From Callaeas wilsoni (Eukaryota > Chordata > Aves > Passeriformes > Callaeidae), in contig VWPU01011807.1 in the NCBI GenBank assembly GCA_013398955.1, positions 43,742 to 107,741 of the forward strand: a stretch of DNA of 64,000 nt, written 5' to 3'. The position numbers and the translations under genes were made by a program. The notes beneath the pieces were generated by a model, which made no database searches, was not told the DNA's origin, and worked only from the letters and a program-made list of their open reading frames with translations. Shown in pieces: positions 57,814 through 64,000 of this stretch (position 1 is its first letter; the number at the start of each line of letters is the position of its first letter).

Positions 57814-59641
57814 TTTTTTTACATGCTAGACTACTTCTTGTAGTGGAAAGAATAAGACTCACCTTGAATCTTGCTAATTAACAATGAGAATTTTGTATGC
57901 TGCCATGAGTACATTTGTTCCATGTACTGCCTCTTCTTAAATTGTTCCAATTTACTAAAAGCTAAAGGCTTATCAACTGCAGGACTGTTATAATTAACTA
58001 TAATGTAAATCTTAACTGCACTGAGTAACCTTCCCTAGCTAAAAATGTATTGACAATAAAATAAGCCCTCACCTTACTGTTCCATACTATATAAGTTTAA
58101 ATATTTAACAATTCAAGTCTTTCTATTTCTTTCTTTCTTGTGTCTTGGAACTAGTTTTAAAACAGAGTAGCAGGACCTGCATTAGTTTTCAGGTTTTCAC
58201 AGATTCAGATTACAGTGGGGTTCAGGTCAACCTTTCCACTTTGGGGAAACCAGCCAATTGAGATTTTAAAATGAAACCTTCATTGGCATTCTTTTTTCCA
58301 AAAGGTCATGACAAATCTTAAGACTCTTTTTTCTTTCAGCCCAGTTATGTCATCACCTGATAATCTCCAAGCCATTTCTAGGTGCAGGGCTAAGATTTCC
58401 ATGAGTCAAAGATGGGTGTTAAGCATGAGAGGTAGGTCTTCATCAGGCTCTAACTGACCTCTCACTTTCCCCAACACTTTCTAAAGAGGGAAGCACCTGA
58501 TAGAAAGCCAAGTGCTGCTCATATTTATCTTTTTTCTTAATATAGAGAAACTTGTAATGAAATTGAATGGCAATAAGTTTAATAATGTTGGAAGCAAACA
58601 CTCTGACATGGTACATAAATAAATTGTAGAATTCAATGTCAAGAGGTACAACTTAAGCCAAGATCTTAAGAAAATTAAAAATTAAAAAAATCCAAACCAA
58701 CCAGTATTAAATTCGAGGACATTTAATATGCATATCCAACTCAATTAAATAGAATAGAAATACATACAGCATATGAAAAACTGACTCAGGCAAAAGCTGA
58801 GTGACTTGCACACTGGAAGAAACTTCTCATATGGGGAAAATATGTTACAACTGTCCAGTATAATGATTCAAGCATCTGTTTTGAAGTACCTGGCACGTGC
58901 CTTAGTTGACCCAATTTGCTGACTAGATGAACTAGGAACACAAATTACATTCCAGTGTTCTATATGGAATGCAGAGTGTCACCTCCAGCTGCCTGCCATG
59001 TTGTAAAGCTGTTTTCTCTTAACAAAACTGGAAGACTTAACATGAAGTTATACAATCTTATAAGCAGTTAAGCTGGGAAATTGAGAAGATTCTATATAAA
59101 ATTAAATTCAAGGTACTTACAGACCCCTTGTTATTGCAACATCAAGAAGCAACATTACTCTCATATTATTAAAGGAAAACTGAGATAAAAAGAAATAAAT
59201 TGTCTTACCAAAAGCCTGTGATAAAGCTGAGATTGAACCTGTCTCCTGTATCTCAAGCTTCTCTCTAAAATCTAGGCAATCTTTCTGGTGTGATATGTGC
59301 TAGATGTGACTTTAAAGACTGAAAAGGATACACAAAGCAATAATCACCAAATTCTGTTACGCTAGTGTGGTTAATATTTGACTGATTCAAATATCTTACT
59401 TTGTTCTTGATAGTAAATGTTTTTATCTATAACAAGAAATAAAACATGGCTAAAGCATATATATTTGGAACATTGCAAAATTAGTGCATCTCTAAAACAT
59501 TGCAGGAAATAGTTTTCTCTATGAAGCTGAAGGAATACTTACTGCAGAGGCTGAATGTTTGATGGATCTGGAAAGCAAATCTGTTCTTAGCTGGCATGTT
59601 CTAATGCCATGGCAACAGAAGTTTCGTGAAGCAAAAAACAT
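40297..59641 (-). CDS. KYAT3: KYAT3 (CCBL2), kynurenine aminotransferase 3, complete, 13 coding exons
   Basis: PLP-dependent class I/II aminotransferase. It converts kynurenine to kynurenic acid and transaminates or beta-eliminates glutamine, methionine, aromatic amino acids and cysteine conjugates; cytosolic and mitochondrial (family knowledge). Coding pieces: 59543-59641, 56291-56349, 54961-55105, 51983-52132, 50674-50760, 49142-49264, 48930-49050, 44913-44989, 44039-44128, 43271-43457, 42199-42272, 41681-41767, 40297-40359. They total 453 residues plus TGA (human 454). Residues 1-34 form an arginine-rich, almost acid-free presequence. Met35 gives a 419-residue form. Key residues: [14 protein letters not shown] (213-220), SDEVYEWL, Schiff-base K279 in SAGKTYS, RFCFIK near the end. 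All phases fit. Odd: weak donor GTACTG after 48930, and an AATAAA inside the last coding exon. Confidence 0.98.
40360..41680 (-). other. KYAT3 intron
   Basis: 1.3 kb between the last two exons. Nothing recognised beyond unmatched short open frames. Confidence 0.87.
41681..41767 (-). CDS. KYAT3: KYAT3 coding exon 12
   Basis: 29 codons in phase 0, [20 protein letters not shown] onward to RFCFIK (residues 405-433). The Arg of RFCF is the expected substrate-carboxylate contact of the fold. Acceptor TGTTTCAG; donor GTAAAC. Confidence 0.97.
41768..42198 (-). other. KYAT3 intron
   Basis: 431 nt, AT-rich, nothing recognised. Confidence 0.88.
42199..42272 (-). CDS. KYAT3: KYAT3 coding exon 11
   Basis: A split Asp then [20 protein letters not shown] plus IASK (residues 380-404). 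Acceptor AATTTAG, donor GTAAGA at 42198. Confidence 0.97.
42273..43270 (-). other. KYAT3 intron with a 22-bp perfect palindrome
   Basis: 1.0 kb. The palindrome lies at 43161-43182. The minus-strand open frame 42404-42724 matches no family I know. Confidence 0.85.
43161..43182. repeat. Perfect 22-bp palindrome
   Basis: Core TGCACACATATGTGTGCA, extended by TA at both ends, equals its own reverse complement. Alternating purine-pyrimidine. Possible cruciform/Z-forming or a chance dinucleotide product. Confidence 0.9.
43271..43457 (-). CDS. KYAT3: KYAT3 coding exon 10
   Basis: Residues 318-379 plus one base: [20 protein letters not shown] onward to [13 protein letters not shown]. Starts after TTTCCAG. 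Donor GTCAGT at 43270. Confidence 0.97.
43458..44038 (-). other. KYAT3 intron
   Basis: 581 nt, AT-rich, nothing recognised. Confidence 0.88.
44039..44128 (-). CDS. KYAT3: KYAT3 coding exon 9
   Basis: 30 codons in phase 0, [20 protein letters not shown] onward to CPTPLQ (residues 288-317). Acceptor TCCCTTAG, donor GTAGGT. Confidence 0.97.
44129..44912 (-). other. KYAT3 intron
   Basis: 784 nt, AT-rich. Overlapping open frames at 44285-44712 on both strands match no protein family I know. Confidence 0.87.
44913..44989 (-). CDS. KYAT3: KYAT3 coding exon 8 (PLP lysine)
   Basis: A split Ala then [20 protein letters not shown] plus VTGWK. K279 forms the Schiff base with pyridoxal phosphate. Acceptor TGTACAG, donor GTAAGA. 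Confidence 0.98.
44990..48929 (-). other. KYAT3 intron with a 24-bp tandem duplication
   Basis: 3.9 kb. The duplication is at 46509-46556. I recognise no other repeat, and short open frames look random. Confidence 0.86.
46509..46556. repeat. Exact 24-bp tandem duplication
   Basis: Two identical copies, 46509-46532 and 46533-46556, of a unit beginning TAAGCCTGTTACCTGG. The lack of divergence suggests a recent origin or a polymorphic site. Confidence 0.95.
48930..49050 (-). CDS. KYAT3: KYAT3 coding exon 7 (PLP-binding DEVYEW)
   Basis: Residues 222-261 plus one base: [20 protein letters not shown] onward to [14 protein letters not shown] holds the PLP-ring-binding Asp and Tyr. Acceptor TATCCCAG. 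The donor is GTACTG, weak at +4 and +5. Confidence 0.97.
49142..49264 (-). CDS. KYAT3: KYAT3 coding exon 6
   Basis: 41 codons in phase 0 (181-221), [20 protein letters not shown] onward to NTPHNPIGK, with the PLP-contacting Asn. The acceptor is a T run then AG; donor GTAAGT. The intron to exon 7 is only 91 nt. Confidence 0.97.
49265..50673 (-). other. KYAT3 intron
   Basis: 1.4 kb. 49800-50150 is richer in GC and open in several frames on both strands, but unmatched. An A/C-rich run lies at 49267-49308. Confidence 0.85.
50674..50760 (-). CDS. KYAT3: KYAT3 coding exon 5
   Basis: 29 codons in phase 0 (152-180), [20 protein letters not shown] onward to FIPLRC. Acceptor GTTTCAG, donor GTGAGT. 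The nearby GT at 50674-50675 would break the phase. Confidence 0.97.
50761..51982 (-). other. KYAT3 intron
   Basis: 1.2 kb, AT-rich; the minus strand is pyrimidine-rich from 51240 to 51520. Nothing recognised. Confidence 0.87.
51983..52132 (-). CDS. KYAT3: KYAT3 coding exon 4
   Basis: 50 codons in phase 0 (102-151), [20 protein letters not shown] onward to IEEGDE. GAYGSL binds the PLP phosphate. Acceptor TTGAACAG, donor GTAAGT. Confidence 0.97.
53460..53535 (+). mobile_element. Probable LTR 5'-end fragment (avian ERV-like)
   Basis: CCTGGTTTCAGCTTGAGATA followed by GAGTTAATGTTCTTCTTAGTAGGTGCTA closely follows the start of the LTR family also seen at 38990-39310, here on the + strand. Similarity fades after about 75 bp. 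No coding part. Confidence 0.55.
53849..53934. repeat. 43-bp tandem duplication
   Basis: Two copies (53849-53891, 53892-53934) of a unit starting GTGGCTTGACCTTAGACC. They differ only at 53867 (C) versus 53910 (T), so the duplication is young or conserved. Confidence 0.95.
54961..55105 (-). CDS. KYAT3: KYAT3 coding exon 3
   Basis: Completes Trp53, then [20 protein letters not shown] onward to YTRGF (54-101). NLGQGxPD is the class I aminotransferase substrate-binding start. Acceptor CCTCCAG, donor GTAAGT. Confidence 0.97.
55106..56290 (-). other. KYAT3 intron
   Basis: 1.2 kb, AT-rich; nothing recognised. Confidence 0.87.
56291..56349 (-). CDS. KYAT3: KYAT3 coding exon 2 with internal start Met35
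   Basis: ACA ATG then [17 protein letters not shown] and two bases of Trp53. ATG at 56344-56346 has A at -3 and could start the 419-residue cytosolic form. Acceptor ATCTTGCAG, donor GTAAGT. Confidence 0.95.
56350..59542 (-). other. KYAT3 intron with (AC)n
   Basis: 3.2 kb, AT-rich. Microsatellite at 57783-57810, TTTC-rich run near 58119-58139. No other repeat recognised. Confidence 0.86.
57783..57810. repeat. (AC)14 microsatellite
   Basis: Uninterrupted AC dinucleotides over 28 bp; a likely polymorphic marker. Confidence 0.97.
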
Positions 59642-59643
59642 GC
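59543..59643 (-). CDS. KYAT3: KYAT3 coding exon 1 (mitochondrial presequence)
   Basis: Acceptor TTATGCAG, two untranslated bases, then ATG (59639-59641) and 33 codons: [20 protein letters not shown] onward to KHSASA. It has Arg at 6, 14, 19, 25 and Lys28, one Asp, and many Ser/Thr: a mitochondrial targeting pattern. It joins in phase 0 to ACA ATG. The length equals the human presequence less one residue. Confidence 0.88.
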
Positions 59644-62600
59644 CTGCATAATAAATAAGTGACCTGAAAAACCTTACAGATTCTAGGAATGGGTTCCTAC
59701 ATATCACTAAGCAATTTTAAGATAAGATCCTCTCCTCTTCCCTCCAGTAATTTTGTTTCAATTAAGTAAGTGCTAATAAATTATTACCTTATCAGAATTG
59801 TAAGCATAGAGGATGAAACTCTCTAATTGACAGGGCTGAAAAATGTTTCTGAGTGTCATCTCAAAGGAAGGTTTCCTTTGTTTGACAACACTGATCTTCT
59901 CTTCTTTGTATAACAACTAAGACTAAATGCAATTCAAGGTTTAAAGTCTCTGTTAGAATTCTTGTGAAAATGTGTTTGTGTAATAAAAATTGCTATTAAA
60001 ATTGCTAATATAGAATAGAAAAAGAGCTGATTTTTTTAAAGTTACACATCTTTAAAACTGTTCTCCATTTCCAAGTGTTTCAAATCAGGTATGCTGAAAT
60101 CTGGATAGTTAAGATGACCAGTCATACTGAAGAGGGAGGCCTATGAACTTCATGTAACTACACCAAGTTTTGTCACAGTGACTTGGCAAACATTAAATAT
60201 CTCCCAGGGCTGAAAACAGCTAGAAAAGCCACTTTGTGTAGAGTAACAGATCGTTCACTAACTGGAGAAAATGTGTCCTGTTAATTATGAGCTATAAAAC
60301 AAGAAGTAAGAACTGGTACTTCAGGCAACTATTTCCAGAAGATACTTTAAAACATATATATTAGATGACATTGCCACAATGACTGAAATGTGTTAGAAAC
60401 GTAACCCACAAATCTAATGTCAGAAACACAGTAGCCACAGCAGTATAATTATTAACTTTGTTTTCCATAGTTTACTCATTAAAGGGTATATAACTCCTGT
60501 TTGCCCCCGACTCTGCTACCTGAGAAGGGGAAGAGAAAAAAAAAAAGAAAGAAAAAAGTATACTATTTGTATTAGAAACAAAGGAATGCCATTGCCTCTT
60601 AAAATAATACCATGTGGGCCTCACGAACAGAAAGAAAAAAGGTAAATCAATAGCACAGTAAAATATGATGTTTTCATTAAGAAGCATGCTTTTAGTGCAA
60701 CAAGAAAGTGTTCTTTACACTTATTAACTAATAGAAAAGGCCAATCAAAGTTGCCTCATTGCGTAAGTTTTAAAAGGCTGATTTTGCCTTTCTCTGACTC
60801 CAGTGCTACAAACTCAGTCTCACTTCTGAAATTGGGGTCTTTCTCACATAGTACTGAGTTGTGGCTAACTCAATTAGACTTTCAAAATATCCCCATAATC
60901 CCATTGCATTTAGCAATCTGCAAGTAAACAACTGATGTTCATTTACGAGAAGAAACCCTGCTGCCTGAGGACTAACAAAAATAAACAGCAATTAAATCTT
61001 TGACACTAGTCAGCCGATACTCTGAAAGACACAGAAGAAATACATGTGTTTTAAAAAGACCTGAAAATCCATTTTAAGTGACTTCTAATAATACCACTTA
61101 GCATATTCAAGGTTATCTTTGAGAATAACTATGCAAAATCAAAAAGATGATGAAGGTCTCTATTTCTCCCCTTGTTTAAGGTTACAAAAACTACTCGTGT
61201 AACATACTGATGCTGTCTTAAAACATGACCATGACATTGGTGCTATTCCCCGGGTCAGACCAAAGACAGCGTAACTCTCGCAGCGCGCTGTGAGCACTTG
61301 CAGTAGTTAGTTAGCACAGAAAGACAAACATGCATAACTTTGCCTGTTTCATTTTGTATTGAGAAATAGAAAAATTAAATAAAAAACATGCAAGCCTTAC
61401 ATGCAGAACTAATTGCAAGTTTTGTAAGAAAAATTACTGACAGTTGTAAATATTTCCAGCATTAGTACCATAGTGCACTGAAAAACAGAACCAAGTATTC
61501 GACACAAGGCAATCACACAAAACCACCACACTGCATGAGCAGCAGCAGACCTGTGTAACTGTGGCGTGGTCAATCTCTGCAAGTACCTAAAATACCTGAA
61601 GAAAAAATTATATCCACCATTAATACCACAGAAATGTAGAAACTCTGAAAACTTTATGAGGAACATAATGGAAACCACTTTGCTGAACAGCCTCAGTAAG
61701 AAAGGGCACTGGCATGTAACACTTGGCCCATTATTTCTATCTTTGTGACACTTTTCCAGTGAAAACTGAACAGCATTTGCTCAGACTCAAGAGACAAGAC
61801 TACTGGCCATGGAATGAAAAAGACTTCTATAAAATATTTTTATGACTTTTTTTTATTTCTAAAAATGCCTCTTCTCTCATCTGTAACTCTGAGTACCTTC
61901 ACTTAAGCTACTCTAAGATGTAAAGGGAAAGGCCTCCTTAATATAACCAAATACTCTCCCACACACTGATCTCAAAAAAAAAAAAAAAAAGCACCAAGGC
62001 CTACTCTTTTTTCCCCAAACACACACATTCCCACTATAATTTTATAATTATTTCCTGTTCCTTTTACAATGAATGGACTCTCAATTATTACTGCTGTATG
62101 TGTTTTAGCACAACCAAGTATGTGTAAGGCACATCAGTGAGGTGGTTTACAATGTCCTAAGTTAAGTTTTCATCATCAAGATACAAAGTTTCTTCCAGAT
62201 CAGGGAAGTTACACAATGCCAGGCAGCTACAGAAGTACTGCAAACCCCATTTCAACTCTCTTCACAATTTCTAAGGTTCTTCAAAGACAGGAAATGCACT
62301 GATCTTTGTGGGGGAATTAAAAGGTAATATTTATTTCTTTCTTAGTCTTATTAATGTTTCTTTTTTCACTCTTGGAGTCAGATATCAGCTTTTTGGCCAA
62401 GAGTCATATCTGTTAAACTCAGAAATTAAATTAGGAATTCTTTTCATCCCATTCTAATTTTCAGTGCTCTGAAGCATTCATGTAGTCAGTCCTCCTGGAA
62501 TTCAGGCTTGCATATCCGTAGAGAAAACAGGAAAATTAACATGTTAGAGGAAAAGGGATAACAAATGACTACTCCTGCAGCTTTCTATATTTTTGGGGGA

Positions 62601-63686
62601 GTGAGAAACAAGCAAGGCTACCACAAAGGTCAGTGCAGTAAATGTTTTTTAATGGGACTGGCAGGAAGACACATTCTGGTTGTTAATTGGGTTGAAACTC
62701 AGTTTGGTGACTGAAACTAGACTGGAAGATACAGCTGGACTTGGTCATGGGAAATATATGAGTACATCTGTGTACCAGCAATCATCTAGTTCATGCTGTG
62801 CTTTGTAACTGTTCCAGCATAGCTGCAACCTCTGAGTTGTAGGCTCTTCTGCTCCCTTCCAGCTGCCCAGCCTCCTGGTCATACACTACCCTGACCTTCG
62901 GATGCTGCTGAAGCTCTGGGGCATTTTATGAAAAGTTACAAGTTCGTAATTAATTGATTTTTCTCCTTTGAAACAGAAGGCCAAATGCTGCTGTTCCTTC
63001 ATTTTTGAGCTTCAGTTATTCCATCTCTATGAAACCATGTCACAGAGCTTGAATGACTTTTGGTCAGACCCCTTAAGCTGCTGCATTTTTTTCAGGTAAC
63101 AAATAGTCTCATTTTAGTGTGGAGCCTCAGTGACAAACATTACTGGAAGTGCTGAAAGCCTGTCTGTCACTGCAATAATGTTATAATGTAAATATAATTC
63201 CTGTTATATTTGAGTTGTGCTTAATATTTTTTTGGATATGCAAACCTGAAAAATGTTACACCTCAGCTAAATGCTGTCAAGTCTTTGAAGGACTGTCTCT
63301 TCTTCTTGTCTAGAGGATGAAAGCATTGGAGAAAGAAAAGGTGCCATCTTACCACTGGAGGCCTCTCCAGCACCTTTTTTCCTACCATCTATAAGCAACA
63401 GATGGCTTATTGAGCCAAGAGAACTATTGCTGAAATCACGGTACTCAGGGAAGTTGGGCAAGGGCACTGAACTTAAAACCTGCTGTATGAGAAAGATTTA
63501 TCATAGTAGTCAACATTTTGTAATTTCTTCTTCCATAATCTAAAAGGAATGGAGCAAAATGTGTCCGGAGAAATAAATTTTACCATATGGATTAAGGAGC
63601 AGGATGAGGTTGTGGGGTTTTTTCTTACTTTTTTTTCCCCCCTCGTAGAGCAGCTCTACCATTTAGCCACACCGCGTTGCACTTAC
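59644..63686 (-). other. KYAT3 first intron (probable)
   Basis: 4.0 kb from the presequence exon to the CpG island. A-runs at 60537-60557 and 61974-61990. The minus-strand open frame 63267-63467 ends near a GTAAGA but matches no family I know. Confidence 0.65.
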
Positions 63687-64000
63687 GCTCCCACCCACGT
63701 GTTTCCAACCTGCAGCACTCCCCGTGTGCAGCACGGAACTGGGGAGGCCGAGAGCTGCCGTGCACCAGCGCCGCCCGCCCCACTCGCAAGCCCCGCGGCC
63801 AGAGCGGGGCTTCCCCGGGCCCGGCGCGGCCGCTCTGCGGCCACCCCGAGCTGTAGCTGGGAGCCGCCTCCCCCGCTCGGCAGAGAGAGGCCCCGAGGGC
63901 AGCGCCTCCGCCCCGGCCCGCGCCGCCACACTCACCGCCCCGACACCGCCTCCGCCGCCCGCCGCGATCGCTCCCATGGGGCGGGGCCGGGGCCGCCCGG
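63687..64000 (-). promoter_or_regulatory. KYAT3: CpG island, probable KYAT3 promoter and 5' untranslated exon
   Basis: Dense CpG from about 63690 to the window edge, 4 kb upstream of the presequence exon. Two minus-strand donors could end the first exon: GTGAGT with the exon ending at 63936, and GTAAGT with it ending at 63687. A GC box GGGGCGGGGCC sits at 63978-63988. The start site and the upstream neighbour are outside what I can see; the island could also serve a divergent gene to the right. Confidence 0.6.

Noticed and set aside
63663..63977. 104-codon minus-strand frame in the right-edge CpG island
   Set aside because: GC-driven and without recognisable domains. Kept only as a possible upstream ORF, not as a gene.

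Overview
The window is vertebrate nuclear DNA, most likely avian. The coding sequence lies in short exons with GT-AG introns of about 80 nt to 10 kb. A CR1 LINE remnant and LTR pieces resembling a family I know from bird genomes lie between the exons. There is no bacterial or viral gene organisation. I assembled three protein-coding genes by hand, checking acceptors, donors, phases and protein length against the families.

Layout: (1) PKN2, + strand, 537-8824, 12 coding exons. They give the last 486 residues of protein kinase N2: the end of the regulatory linker, the complete AGC kinase domain, and the C-tail with turn motif and hydrophobic motif. The 5' half of the gene lies left of the window. 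Adding 498 to my residue numbers gives human numbering (ATP lysine 686, activation-loop Thr 816, turn-motif Thr 958). (2) GTF2B, - strand, 36214 to 13918, seven coding exons, complete at 316 residues (TFIIB), with a CpG-island promoter around 35.5-36.55 kb. PKN2 and GTF2B converge tail to tail across 11-13.5 kb. (3) KYAT3 (formerly CCBL2), - strand, 59641 to 40297, 13 coding exons, complete at 453 residues. It is a PLP-dependent kynurenine/cysteine-conjugate aminotransferase. Its first coding exon encodes a mitochondrial presequence, and an in-frame Met35 would give a 419-residue cytosolic form. A CpG island at the right edge (63.69-64.0 kb) probably holds its 5' untranslated exon. The order PKN2>, <GTF2B, <KYAT3 is the vertebrate syntenic order as I remember it from human chromosome 1.

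The three genes do not form a pathway: one is a Rho/Rac-responsive kinase, one a general RNA polymerase II initiation factor, and one an amino-acid metabolic enzyme.

Non-coding material includes one CR1 remnant, two LTR-derived fragments, two tandem duplications (24 bp and 43 bp), an (AC)n tract, a 105-bp A-rich tract, a perfect 22-bp palindrome, two good CTCF-like motifs and an orphan GC-rich patch between the convergent genes.

I found no previously undescribed system. The points most worth checking are a GC-AG intron in PKN2 that the reading frame requires, the dual-start architecture of KYAT3 with a possible overlapping upstream ORF, and a few substitutions at normally conserved positions (TFIIB zinc ribbon, PKN2 kinase C-lobe).
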